Assembly (NCBI GenBank): GCA_024364735.1
Contig: JAGFNQ010002599.1
Location: 186,001-250,000, forward strand
Direction of reading: 5' to 3'
DNA: 64,000 nt
DNA from: Boesenbergia rotunda
Lineage: Eukaryota; Streptophyta; Magnoliopsida; Zingiberales; Zingiberaceae
Shown: positions 35,201 to 48,000 of the stretch, one piece after another
Layout of the letters: every line of letters starts with the position of its first letter
How positions within the stretch are numbered: position 1 is the stretch's first letter
Notes under the pieces: generated by a model
What the model saw: only the letters and a program-made list of their open reading frames with translations
The model's database searches: none
Told to the model about the DNA's origin: nothing
Position numbers and translations under genes: made by a program

Positions 35201-38200
35201 CCCATAAAAACTTCTCTTAGAACTTTTTTATCCATTTTATAAAGCTATACTGTAAGAAAAACTATTTCTTTTGAGTATTCATATAACTTGCCAACTTAAA
35301 TATAGATTATATTCAAATTTGAGGATTTGTTACCTCACTTGTATATTAGCTTTGTCACAAGTTGTATTCATTTAGTCTGAGTGCCTATGCTCTCATCGTC
35401 TACAATAACATCATTTTCAGATGCCATGATACTAGTAGACCAACTAAGAGCATTAACTAACTGATGACCACAACTTTATCATTATTCATTACTCTTGCAA
35501 AAGGCTAAGATAAAAGTTAGCACAATGGATTTGAAATCAAATATCAACACTAAGAAGAAAGATTTAATGTGGTTCGGGCATCCTAGCCCTACTCCACAGC
35601 TTGATTCTTTAGGCGAATCCCATTACAAAAACCTCGTACAGAAATTTTGTCTTACAAAGATGCTATTTAAAATGAGTACCAAAAATGGTCACTGAAACAC
35701 TTGCAAAACTGAGCTTTCACTTTATTTACATCCCTTGTCAGTGGTCTAACTTCTGTTCTTTTGTCCCAAAAGTATTGCGCACTTTTTCATGCACCATCGC
35801 CAAGCAAAAAGGTGACCAAGGCTTATAAAAACAAGGCTCCAACAGTTACATTTCGAACACCTAAAGTCTATCCAAATACTTTCCATTTAACTCAAATGCA
35901 AAATCTAACTACTATACAAACAATAGTCAACTATCTTACCAACTGGATAAGCTTCCAATAAATTGGACTACCGTCAACTAGAGTCCGAGCAAAAACATTT
36001 TGTTCTTCAAATAGAGTGCTTTCAATTGACTTAGCCTTCTAGTCAACCAGGGTCATTGCCAGTCATCAATCTGCTTAGAGATCTCAACTTCACTTGCCTT
36101 AAGATCTTGAAAGCCTATGTAAAGCTCCAAGATCAAACCAAACCATTTACTATGATAAGAAGCCACTTGTTCCTTGATCAAAGGCTTCTACAGGTCAATA
36201 CATCATTACGTTGATGATGTTCCCAAAATGTGATGCCCAAAATCCCAGTCCCTAGGATTTTTTCACACTAGTAACCTCTCAAAGCTCACTTCTCTTCATG
36301 CTTAAAGGCCTCTCCTCTAGGCCTTTAAATGCGATTCTCACACACGATCCCATCTTGTTCCTAGACTCCAAGCCATCTAACCAACACCACTCCGAATTGA
36401 TCGCATCAAGTCATGAGCTCTCCAAGCACTATGACAACCTGCTAAACTCTTGGACTTTTGCATCAACTACCAAGCAACCAAAACCTTGGACTTCCAATCA
36501 TCAACAAAGCTCCTATCAATCTCTACCTCTTAGACTTTTCTCTTAATTCGTCAAGCTCCTAATCTGCCTTGGCCTTTTAGTTTTTCAATTAACAAGTGCA
36601 ACTAGCACAGTCACTAACATATGATCCTAACTTAAGCTTTTGGTGACCACATCAAAATAACTTGGTCAAACTCAACCACTTGTGACATGATTGCGCCAAC
36701 AACTTGGTCAAACAAATTGACCACGTTAAGTCACGAGCTCTATAGCAACCTACTAAACTCCTAGTCAATCTTGACTTACAAGCTACTAACCAAGACCAAC
36801 AATTTCTAACCTCTAGGTCATCCTCAATCTCTTGGACATTTTCATCACCAGTCAATCTCCTAGTCGTCCTTGACCTCTTGGACTTTAGCATCAACTACTA
36901 AGCATTTGATCAACCATGACCTTGGCTTTCAATCATCCAACCAAGCTCCTGGTCAACCTCTACCTCTTGAACATTTCTCTTAATTTGTCAAGCTCCTAGT
37001 CAACCTTGGCCTTTTATCTTTTCAATCAACATATGCGACTTGCACACTCACTACAAATACCCGAAAGACAACATGATCCTAAGTTAAGCCCTTTGCTAAA
37101 CACATTAAAACAACTTGGTCAAACTCAACCACTTGCAACATGATTGCAGCAACAATTGGGAAACAATGACCCAAAAAGAGAAGTTGACAACTCATTTGTA
37201 GTTGAGTTCTCCTTGATGGGGAAAAATAACAGTTGGGTCTTCAAAAGGGCCCCAATCCCCTCTTGTATGGTATCATTGAATTAACAAATTTTGAGTTATA
37301 TTTGTGAGTTGTGGTTTTCTCTTAGTGAGTTTATTTGTCTCAGTGCTGCATCAACAGGAACTTTTAAAAATAAAAATAAGAAAATATTCAAAAGAAGCTA
37401 TTTCCAAACTAAAGAATCTAACTTCTGGTATTTTTTCTCAGAAGTCAAATGAGTATAAATTATAAATTTTGAACAAACAGGCAACTTACAATTGACAATA
37501 TATCCTTTGCCAAGTCTTTCTCATATGAAGGAGGACCCACTTTTGCATCCAAGATTACTTTCGTAACTGAGCTTGTTATTAACTGCAGAAGACAATGAAA
37601 CCACAGAACATGTAATCAGCCAATATTAATGACAGACTTTGGACTGACCTAAAAAAAGTTAACCTTTAGAGCATACATAGTTTGGTTACTTTTTTCTCTG
37701 ATATCTAATAAACTGGCTTAGCTTTATTGCTCAAAGAGGAAAAGAAAAAAAGTTCATGAGAGAAAGTGGTTTATACCGCCAAAGCACTTTCAGCTGTCGG
37801 AACCTTTTGATTATGAAATTCTTGAGGAAAGTGACTCCCTGCATCTAGTTCCTTTATCTATATCAAACTAAAAGATCATCATATGAATGTTATTTCTCCA
37901 ACATAATAAAAGATTGATAAACAGTATTATTGTAGAGATCAAGGCCTTTTCCAAGAATTTGTTAATGAAAGAAAGTGATTTCTATAAAAGTGCAAATAAT
38001 TAAACTATCCAACCAGCTAGCTTGCAATGAATTACGGTTGTGTTCATGAAGATAGATCCTACCCAACCAATGAATAGAAGTTAATTAACTTATCAAGGTA
38101 ACCACTCTGGCCCTTCTCTAACCAATCTCGAACAAAGAACTCATATAGATTAACCATTTTAATAGAGAACAGGCTCAAACTTAGAAATAGATGGCTAAGG

Positions 38201-39787
38201 GAGATCTTGTGTATCATGTGTCAAACAATCAAGAACGTAGAATTCAGCACAACAGAGAAAAGCCATAATGGTATGAATCTAGCAAGATGAATCAGTCTAT
38301 CTATATACTTCAATATGTACAGTACAGAATTTGTTATGTTGAGTGGCAAATGGCATTTATGCAATATGCAAATACATTATTGAACAAGCAATGAATTAAT
38401 AAATTATGACAGGTAATGACAAATTAATATATAACATGTAATGACTTAACTAAAATATAACAATAATAAGTCTTAGTACTTATGGATGATATCAGATTTT
38501 TTTTAACCATAATAATGAAGAGGTTCAGATTTGACAGTGCTTGAGAGGAAATTTGCTTCATTATCTTGGTCAAAACAAACCATGTAATACAATTGTTTTT
38601 TTTCCATTTATCGTTGATAAATATATTGTGCTTGTTATAAGACTTTTCTTTTGTAAAATACATGAAACATCTCGACCATTAGGGATCAAAGATGCTACGA
38701 CTAGAAAAATGTGATGATTAAAAACAAAGGATATAAGTTCAACTCTTTCATGACGAGTTAATAGTCCATTTAAGTTCTGATTCTAGGCTCATAATTTTTG
38801 GAAGAAAGGAATATGCACATTCTATATAGGTTTCGTACCACAATGAACAAGAAAATCCTTACCTCATTCATGTTCATATAACCAACTCTTGCTGTACTAT
38901 TACCAGACATCCTCTGCAGATCCCTGCTGTGTTGTGTCTTGTAAGATTTAGCTCTATGAATTATGCTAAATCCTAGGAAGATTTGAAGAAACCACTATCA
39001 AGTTATATGCAGCTACCAAAGTTTGAGTAAATTTTATCACAAAGTCAAAAGTAATTCTTGAAGTTATCCCTTCCATGAGGCTTAACAAAGAATATTTTCT
39101 GCAGATCAATCTCACTGCTGAATTACAGTTTGGGACAACTTCAAATTGGTTTATTGAAGGAATGAACTTCATTGGTGATGCAAAAAAAAAAAACATTGAA
39201 CTGAGAAAAAGCAAGTGGAAAAGACAAGAAATCGAACATCACCTATCATGCAACGAAAACAACACTCCATCTGAAGAGCGAGAGATGTCCATTTCTATAC
39301 AATCGACTCGAGAATTGATGGCGATCCGATAAGCATCCATCTGCTAGCACGTCATGACGACTAGAAAAGGTCATAACAAAAAAAAGAAGAAAAAACGAGA
39401 GAGAACCATTCTTACGGTGTTGGGGACGGCTCTGCTTGAATCTCCACCATGAGCGCAGACAAGTGGAGGACTTTGTAACCACCCGCACTTCCTCAAGCGC
39501 ATCTGAGTCAATCGCGATGAATAACAGAGAAGATGGACGATATGCAAAATCTAGGGTTTCTCAACGGATTGAAGACGGCATAGTACCTGATGGAAGCGGC
39601 GGAAGCGGAAGTGGAAGAAAAGAGGAGGGCCAAGGGCGAGGAAAGCGAGGAGGAGGAGAAGGCATCTCTTGGAGGGGATGCGATAGAACTTAGCTCGTGC
39701 AGGCTTCCTGTAGGTCGAGGAATAACGAGGGAGGAGAGAGGAGGACGGCGAAGAACGCCGCGCGCCGCCGACGACGTTCGCCCTCAT
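32269..39787 (-). CDS. GDPD4: Glycerophosphodiester phosphodiesterase, GDPD4-like, nine exons
   Basis: Exons, by eye: 39587-39787, 39416-39502, 39243-39340, 38863-38923, 37777-37857, 37490-37582, 33228-33317, 32594-32721 and 32269-32428; 999 bp, 332 aa, all phases consistent. Residues 42-59 form one membrane segment (CLLLLLAFLALGPPLFF) after a basic N-terminus, predicting a type II anchor. GDPD-domain residues: LVCAHGGDS (His85), CIEMDIS (Glu112, Asp114), LFSLHDRDL (His127), LDAKVG in exon 6, and VYAWTVDD plus GVDAIITSNP near the end. The family cleaves glycerophosphodiesters to glycerol-3-phosphate and an alcohol and is often induced by phosphate starvation. Length and anchor match Arabidopsis GDPD4 (about 328 aa). 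No disabling change seen. Intron 6 is 4.2 kb and carries repeat debris. Confidence 0.92.
33595..33850 (+). mobile_element. tRNA-derived SINE candidate in GDPD intron 6
   Basis: TAGCCCCGGTGCAGCGG (33595-33611) resembles a pol III A box and GGCTCGATCCC (33643-33653) a B box, about 35 bp apart, as in tRNA-related SINE heads. The body to about 33850 is GC-richer than the intron. No clear target duplication or A/T tail was identified, so the class is tentative. Confidence 0.4.
34500..37330. repeat. Retroelement-like debris with a duplicated segment in GDPD intron 6
   Basis: The segment AACTTGGTCAAACTCAACCA plus its surroundings (about 36650-36720) recurs at about 37110-37160, and CCTTGGCCTTTTAG/TCTTTTCAAT words recur likewise, so a piece of about 450 bp is tandemly duplicated. 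GTGGTTCGGGCATCCTAGCC at about 35570 resembles a common motif of plant LTRs. Termini and target duplications were not found. Confidence 0.4.
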
Positions 39788-39957
39788 TTCGACTTGTGTA
39801 ATTTCCTTCTGGTGATTCGTCCGTTGCAATTCGCTTCCAGATTCATTTTGTGCAACTTAATTCCACTTGTAACTTGACAGACGAAAAAATAAAAATAAAT
39901 AAATAATAATAATAGTAATAATAATAATAGCAAATCCACAAATCGTCATTATCAACA

Positions 39958-39966
39958 AAAATAAAA
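39958..39966. repeat. 9-bp target-site duplication of the MULE, left copy
   Basis: AAAATAAAA, repeated exactly at 52451-52459. Nine bp is the usual Mutator-superfamily length. The AT-rich sequence raises chance odds, but it coincides with paired termini. Confidence 0.75.
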
Positions 39967-40062
39967 GGGAAACTTTGCCTTAAATCCCCGATCAGAAACA
40001 CAAATCACGCTTCAGTCCCCGTGGCAGGTAAATTCCGTTTCCACTCCCTGACAACGCCTGAT
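39967..40062 (+). repeat. MULE left terminal inverted repeat
   Basis: Starts GGGAAACTTTGCCTTAAATC. It pairs with 52355-52450; similarity may continue past this point (AACTCCCT, ATTTACC). Confidence 0.75.
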
Positions 40063-40960
40063 CGTTTGACTTAACTCCCTCTCGTATGAATTTACCGAAC
40101 TGCCCTCCCTTTACTTTCAAACGCTCTCCACTCCGTGTGTCTTCTTCCCGGCTTGGAGCTGCGTCGAACGAAATCGACGATCGTCGAAATCACTTCCGGT
40201 GAGCGTTGAAGACAAAAACTAGAGAGGCGACAGGCAGAGGAAGACCCGCCTATCACCTTCAACCCAAGAACCACATCTTCGAAGTGTCGTTCATCTTCGA
40301 CCAAGTGAAGACCCGGCTTTCACCTTCAACCCAAGAATCGTCGACGAACGTCGGGTTTGAAGAAGTAAAAAGGTGGTAATCGGTACAACCAGAGGAATAC
40401 TAACGCGAAGAAGTGTATTCCAAAGGCAGAAACAGATATATCTCAAGTAGAAGGTCGGTTTTGTTTCTCTGCCCTAGATTTTGACCTCTTGGTAATCTTG
40501 TTTGTAGAATGAAATTAAGATAATTGTTTACGTATGTTTCTGTAAAATTCTGTCAAAATTCGAAGTTTTATTTCATGGGTGTTGTTGATTTTGTTAGGTT
40601 GAATAAAATTAGGGTTTGTGGTGTTCAAATTATAATTTATCTGAATGTATTTCTATTATATCTTCTTAAATTCAAGTAATGAATGAGATATCTGTGTATT
40701 TTGTAGTAATTATCAATAAATTGAGTAATGTACCCAATTTAAGCACTTTGATGCGCAGAAGGGAGGATTTGTACTTTAGGGTATGAATGAGTAAATGTGT
40801 TTGTGTTTTATCTTCTCTAATTGAATGATTGAATGAGTTACGTGGTGATTATGTAATTATTATCAATAAACTTAATTTATTTTCGGTGAATTTACTTTTT
40901 ATGCAGATATGAGAAAAAAAAGCTCTTACACAGAGCACAAGGGAGGCTAAGGCTAAATTT
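40063..40960 (+). promoter_or_regulatory. Subterminal region and likely leader of the ULP1 gene
   Basis: About 0.9 kb from the terminal repeat to the first ATG. CACCTTCAACCCAAGAA occurs twice (near 40254 and 40320). A 5' UTR intron is possible (GCAGAT before 40910), but cannot be fixed from sequence. Confidence 0.4.
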
Positions 40961-43768
40961 ATGGTGAAAGATAAGGGGAAGAGAGTAATGAAAGATGAGG
41001 GAAAGACCAAGAGTAGCAAACAATCTTGTTCCCGTTGCTCTCCTCGATATTTCAAAGATGTACTGGGTGAGGTGGTACCAATTATAAGTGATAAGCAAAA
41101 AGAGAGGATTAAAAGCACTCCACTTGCTCCATGGCTCGAGATGCCTAAGATGTCTATCAGTAGTACCAGAGTTGATTTAGTTTTAAAGAGATTCCAATTA
41201 TTGCCTTCTCGTTCTTTCTTTTTTGGTGACAACATTGTAGTTCCATTCACTTCGACTGAGTTTAGCATTGTCCTTGGTTTGGCCCATGTGGGGCAACCGG
41301 TTGATCTTGATGCTAGCATGGAGTCAAATTTTGTTCTTAGGCTATTTGGAGGAAAAGTTGGCAACGTAAATAGGACCATGATTCATGATAATTTGCGGTT
41401 ATTAGCTGGATCTGAGAAGGAATCTGAAGTGGATGATTTTGTTAGGCTGTTTATTTGTCTTCTATTTAGCTGTGTTATTTTTCCAGTTAGCAACTATTCC
41501 ACTCCTCGATTTATTATGTCCTACATTGATAACTTGACGAGGTTCTTTGATTATTCATGGGGAGATGCAGCATATAAATTTTTGTGCCACCAAATTATCT
41601 TGCATACCGGTAATGGCAAAGGAAAGGCTGGTTGCAAAATGTATTTAGATGGTTGTACTGTAGGTTTGATGGTGAGTTTTTAATATTTCAAGTGCAATTG
41701 TGATATATTTAATATTATGATATTGATCTCTCTCTATATGTATTCAGGCATGGCTGTATGAAAGAACTCCTTCATTTGGAATTGTACGTTCTTTATGTTG
41801 TTTCCCCCGGTTGTTTAGCTGGGAAAGGAGTAAGATATCACTTAAAGATGATGTTGCTGAGAGTTTATTTTGTAGAATTGATTTTAGTAGGATAAGTTGC
41901 TATGTTATTAGTATGTTTTTTGTAGATATGATTGTAGAAGTGACATTTTATTTATAATTGTGAATAGGTGTTAGATATAGTATCATTTCCTGAGGAGGAG
42001 ATACTCTTAAGTGGCAAACAGGTAACTTATTCTCTAAATATAGAAATAATAAAATTATTATGTTAAATAATGATGACAACACATTTTTTGACTACATTAC
42101 TTATATTTTTCAGGTGTCACTTTGTTTGAGATGTTCTGGAAGTTCTAATACCCAGAGGTTGCTTGAACCAATTGTTGCTGTTAAGAGCACTGAGCTGGAG
42201 GCCAAAAAAGTTAGTGAGGAATTGATTTTAGAAGAGACTAAGATTGTTGAGGTTGAAGTGGGTGGTGAAAATGAACTTGCTGGGTTGGAGAAGTTGAATG
42301 TGGAATTGACAACTGCCAACATTGATGACAATGTTGATTTAATGATAAAAGATGTTATTTCTGATTTGAATAAAGAGCAAGTTTCTGGCAGTGACATTGG
42401 TACTTCGAAAGCAGAGAACATCAGCCACTTTCAATCTTCCATTGTGGATACTGTGAGGTGTAGAGCTGATCGTGTGCCGAAAAGAAAGGAGTCTATGTTT
42501 GTGACTCCTCCTAGCTCAACACCAAAACGTAAGAGGAAGGGGAAAAAACAGGTAGATGAAGTATAAATCCGAGATTCATTATTTTAAAATTTACTTGTTT
42601 TTGCATGTTATTGTATATTGTTACTAACTACGTATAGATTTTAGCTTACATGACTAAGTATGTTTTTATATAGGTAAATTTGATAGTAGATGTTCAGGAT
42701 TGGCAGAGTCCTCCCAATGCTACATTGGATGTATATAAAAAGAGAACTGATTTTTGTGGACATCAAGAAGCAACTGAAGAAGATAAAAAGTTGTTGACAG
42801 ACTTTCTTAGTAGGGAACAATTGGAGTAGGTTTATTTTCAATAACTGATATTTTGCTAAACACTTCTTATCAATTTTGTAATGTTATTTTTTACTCCCCG
42901 CAGTGTTGTCATATGGCAAGATGAGTTCCTAAGCTTAACTGGAGCTACATTGTATCCTTTTTTGTTTGGTGACCCTGTTGATAGTCAAATCATAAATGTA
43001 TATATGAATATTATGAAAAAACACAGTTCAAGTTATGGATTTGAGATTTACTGTATGGACACGAACGTACAGGTTTGTAGCAAATTGAGATAATTGATAG
43101 TTGATATTTGATTTTTAATTCTTATTAGATTAAGAAACATGATTATATCTTATTTTCAATGTGTAGAAAGAAGTCTTGCAGCACTTGCAGAAATATAGCA
43201 AATATAGGCAGATACACAAAGCAGATTATGGTGCTTTCCTTGCAAGGTTGACATCCACAACGAGGAGCAAACTACATGAACTAAATGAAGATCTATTTAC
43301 AAAATGTAGATATATCATTTTTCCAATTAATGATAGATGGCATTGGTATTTATTGGTGTTTAATCCAGCTGAAGGGAAATTCAAATTGTGGAATTCAAAC
43401 CCTGATTCATTTGCATTTGGGACTGCTAAAGTTTATGTGAGTTTGACAATATTCTTCTCCAATATATCTTAACAGATCACAGTATTAAAGTATTTACTAT
43501 TTTGCAGGCAAGGTTTTTGGCAGCATGCATTTTGCATCTTCATGCATTTGCAATAGGCAGTGAAGAAGTGGTGAAACAACTTTGTCGTCATCAAGGCGCT
43601 ACCCTTGATTGTGGTGTATACATCTGCCTGTGGGTGGAGTGCCTATCTTATGACACTGATGACATCTGGAGTTTTCAAGATCATGTAAACATAGACGCTT
43701 ATCGGGCCCGGGTTTGTTCAAATATATTATCAGATGAGAAAGGATTGTTAAAAAACGTAATGGACTAA
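40961..43768 (+). CDS. MULE-borne ULP1-type cysteine protease (C48), multi-exon
   Basis: Exons by eye: 40961-41671; one starting at 41748 whose donor I could not fix (about 41748-41920); 41968-42021; 42114-42551; 42674-42825; 42904-43072; 43167-43436; 43508-43768. Phases agree apart from the second exon. The N-terminal about 240 residues resemble the DUF1985/plant-mobile-domain region of such genes (VVPFTSTEFSIVLGLAHVG); the middle is acidic, then basic (TPKRKRKGKKQ, a possible nuclear signal); the C-terminus is a ULP1 fold: DRWHWYLLVF (His at 43341), KLWNSN (Asn at 43392 where Asp is usual), HQGATLDCGVYIC (Gln 43592, Cys 43610). ULP1 proteases cut SUMO or related modifiers. The assigned exons have no stops. 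Confidence 0.8.
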
Positions 43769-44410
43769 GATGTAAAGCAATGTTGGTATTTGACTTATAT
43801 GTAAACCATCTGAAGATAGACAACCTTATCTGCTTCTTATGCTCAAGCAGATGTATTGGAGTTTCAAATTTTGCCTTTTTGTGTAACCAAATTCAGATGT
43901 ATTGTAGATGTTTTATAGTACTGTTATGTTAAGGAGATGATTTCTGGTACAGTTATGTTAAGGAGATGATTTCTGGTACAGTTATATGCTTCTTATGATT
44001 TCTAGTACAGTTATGTTTAAAATTTGCCTTCTTATGACAGGTTGTGGTGTTTCAAATTTGCCCTCTGTTAGTAATGACAGATTCTGGTGTTTCAAATTTG
44101 CCTTCTGTTTCAAATTTGCCTTCTGATAGTAATGACAGATTGTGGTGTTTCAAATTTCTGGTACAGAGGTTGGTTTGTACATGATTGTAGCAATACTGAT
44201 TTTTATTCTGGTGTAATGACAGACTTATGGCTTACTTAAGTAAAGCAATGTATTTTCTTAGTAATGACAGATACATGTTGGTTTTAATTCTGTGGCAATG
44301 TTGGTTTTTATTCTGTAAGCATAATTGAGAACTGCCTCCCTCTTTAGTGTGTCCATTGCCACTAATCAAATTTGAAAATTTAGTATTGGTTTTTACTCTT
44401 GCAAAATAAA
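43769..44410. other. 3' flank of the ULP1 gene with short repeated words
   Basis: No gene. GTTTCAAATTTGCC and GTTATGTTAAGGAGATGATT recur several times between 43915 and 44160, as a scrambled short-repeat region. Confidence 0.6.
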
Positions 44411-45030
44411 TTTGAGTATGTGTCTGAGAAAATTGAGTATGCATGTCCACAAATTAGTATTAAGATACGAGCCTCCATCATTAGTTGTCAACTGCTAAAA
44501 CCTTCAAAGTATAATTGATTCAGAATCAAGTATATATTCTAGAGAATGAGGTACTATTATAAAAATTCAGATACACAACTTGAGTAGTAAGGTCTGAAAT
44601 TTGAGTATGTGTCTGAGAAAATTGAGTATGCATGTCCACAAATTGAGTATTAAGGTACGAGCCTCCATCATTAGTTGTCAACTGCTAAGACCTTCCAAGT
44701 ATAATCGATTCAGAATCAAGTATATATTCTAGAGAATGAGGTACTATTATAAAAATTCAGATACACAACTTGGGTAGTAAGGTCTGAAATTTGAGTATGT
44801 GTCTGAGAAAATTGAGTATGCATGTCCACAAATTGAGTATTAAGGTACGAGCCTCCATCATTAGTTGTCAACTGCTAAAACCTTCCAAGTATAATTGATT
44901 CAGAATCAAGTATATATTCTAGAGAATGAGGTACTATTATAAAAATTCAGATACACAACTTGGGTAGTAAGGTCTGAAATTTAAGTATGTGTCTGAGAAA
45001 ATTGAGTATGCATGTCCACAAATTCAGATA
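44411..45030 (+). repeat. 190-bp tandem array inside the MULE
   Basis: GTGTCTGAGAAAATTGAGTA starts new units near 44431, 44620, 44810 and 45000, so the period is about 190 bp with just over three copies of high identity. The fourth copy passes directly into the 563-bp array, which shares GAGTAT/AAGTAC-type words. Confidence 0.9.
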
Positions 45031-48000
45031 CACCACTGCTCCAATATGTGCCTCCCAAGATCGATTAGGGCACATCTTCCAGACTATTAGGTATGAAAAA
45101 TACACAATAGACCTCTATGGTTATCATGACCATAGACAACCCAGCATGAGAGTGAATACCTTAGAAGTAGAAGAGAAAAAATGCATGTATATGTCTTTCA
45201 CATTACCTAATGTCGTGTACACCTACAATCAAAATCATGAAAAGGGGATGGTGACGGTGAGTTTTCTTATTTATCGACATATTTTCTTGTTTCCATGATA
45301 ATATGATATGGATTAAGGTTAAATGATTCCCATGGTTGATTAGGGTCCATCAGCCAGATTATTAGGTACGAAACATCCAAATTCAAGTACGTGCCTGGGC
45401 AGATTGAGTATCCTTCCCCAGAAATTGAGTATTCAGGTACGAGACTCCCTCTTTAGTTCTCAATGGCTCAGGAAATCAAGTACAATTCGCTCAGAATCAG
45501 GTATATATTCAAGAGAATGAGGTACTATTCTCAAAAAAATCAGGTACACATTCTGTTGGATCGATAGAGTCGATAGAGGGGGGGTGAATATCGACAAACT
45601 TTTCGAATTTATGGAGAGAGTAATTTGCACAGCGGAAATAAACAAAACACGCGAACACAGTCTTTTTACTTGGTTCGGAGCCTAGGTCGACTCCTACTCC
45701 AAGGCCCACGATCGTTGATCGTTTACTTTGGGCAATTCTATATGAACGCAAAATCAGTTTACAGAAAGAGATTTACAAGTACAGCACTATAAGCTTTTAA
45801 TAAAAAGAATTCTTCTGTTACCGACGTCCGGTTGTAGGTTGACTTTCCGGAGCAGCAGGACGTCGTTGCTCGAGTTGGGCAGTTTCTGAAACAAGGAGTG
45901 AGCACAGAAGAGAGTGGAAGCTTTGGTACGAAGTTGATATGAAGCTTGGGGTCGAGGGGTGCTATTTATAGCACCTAGGGCGCCCTGGATGTCGGGGGCG
46001 CCCTGCCACGTGTCAGCAGATCCGCGCTTCGCTCGGTCAAGCGTTATCCCACTGCAATAGGGATGAGGTTTGACCTCTGGGGCGCCCTGGTCGCAGAGGG
46101 CGCCTTGGCTGACTTCTTCCGCGCAGAATTCTCGGCTGTGGATAAAGCTGGCTTCGCAGTCTTGGGCTTGGAGGCGCCCTGGCTGCTGAGGGCGCCTTCG
46201 CTGCTGAGGGCGCCTTGCCCAGTAAGCAGCCGAAGCTCTTTTTACTTCGCTTGGTTCTGGTTCACCTTGAGGGCGCCATGGACACTCAGGGCGTCTTACT
46301 CAGCTGCTGCCTCACTCCTTTGAGGCTCTCTGAGTTGCAGACACACGTTCCTTCGGTCCTACATCCAGGGTTAGTCCAAAACACAATAACACAATTAATT
46401 ATTTATTTTATACAGCCTTTGCTGTCTTGGTTCTGACTTTGGTCTCCAAAATGGGCCCTAGGTCGAACCGACGCCTACTGTTCCCTCGACGGGGAACGCG
46501 TCCTCACCTACTCCTCTCGGGAGAATTTACCTGATGCCAACCGCTCCTTTGGTTGGACTTTTGCCTGACGGTCCTTTGCCAGGGCTTGGATGCCGAGCTG
46601 TCCTTCGCCCGATGCCTAGCAGTCCTTCGCTAGGGCTTTTTCTGCACACTCAGCGAACAACGTTAGATCACAAATAAACTTAACTTTGAATCTTTTGCCA
46701 ATATCAAAACCAGGTTCGATATGGTGCTTCCTGCACCAACACATTCCCTTGTTTCTTGATAATATAATAAGGATCAAGGTTAATGACACCACTGCTCCAA
46801 TATGTGCCTCCCATGATCGATTAGGGCACATCTTCCAGACTATTAGGTATGAAAAATACACAATAGACCTCTATGGTTATCATGACCATAGACAACCCAG
46901 CATGAGAGTGAATACCTTAGAAGTAGAAGAGAAAAAATGCATGTATATGTCTTTCACATTACCTAATATCGTGTACACCTACAATCAAAATCATGAAAAG
47001 GGGATGATGACGGTGAGTTTTCTTATTTATCGACATATTTTCTTGTTTCCATGATAATATGATATGGATTAAGGTTAAATGGTTCTCATGGTTGATTAGG
47101 GTCCATCAGCCAAATTATTAGGTACGAAACATCCAAATTCAAGTACGTGCCTGGGCAGATTGAGTATCCTTCCCCAGAAATTGAGTATTCAGGTACGAGA
47201 CTCCCTCTTTAGTTCTTAATGGCTCAGGAAATCAAGTACAATTCGCTCAGAATCAGGTATATATTCAAGCGAATGAGGTACTATTCTCAAAAAAATCAGG
47301 TACACATTCTCTTGTTTCTTGATAATATAATAAGGATCAAGGTTAATGACACCACTGCTCCAATATGTGCCTCCCATGATCGATTAGGGCACATCTTCCA
47401 GACTATTAGGTATGAAAAATACACAATAGACCTCTATGGTTATCATGACCATAGACAACCCAGTATGAGAGTGAATACCTTAGAAGTAGAAGAGAAAAAA
47501 TGCATGTATATGTCTTTCACATTACCTAATGTCGTGTACACCTACAATCAAAATCATGAAAAGGGGATGGTGAAGGTGAGTTTTCTTATTTATCGACATA
47601 TTTTCTTGTTTTCATGATAATATGATATGGATTAAAGTTAAATGGTTCCCATGGTTGATTAGGGTCCATCAGTCAGATTATTATGTACGAAACATCCAAA
47701 TTCAAGTACGTGTCTGGGCAGATTGAGTATCCTTCCCCAGAAATTGAGTATTCAGGTACGAGACTCCCTCTTTAGTTCTCAATGGCTCAGGAAATCAAGT
47801 ACAATTCGCTCAGAATCAGGTATATATTCAAGAGAATGAGGTACTATTCTCAAAAAAATCAGGTACACATTTCCTTGTTTCTTGATAATATAATAAGGAT
47901 CATGGTTAATGACACCACTACTCCAATACGTGCCTCCCATGATCGATTAGGGCACATCTTCCAGACTATTAGGTATGAAAAATACACAATAGACCTCTAT

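Noticed and set aside
36298..36546. 82-codon frame in GDPD intron 6
   Set aside because: It is in duplicated non-coding debris with no domain.
39551..39829. A start upstream of 39787 for the GDPD gene (MQRTNHQKEITQVE)
   Set aside because: It is in frame, but the ATG at 39787 gives the compact basic N-terminus plus membrane anchor expected; the longer start remains possible.
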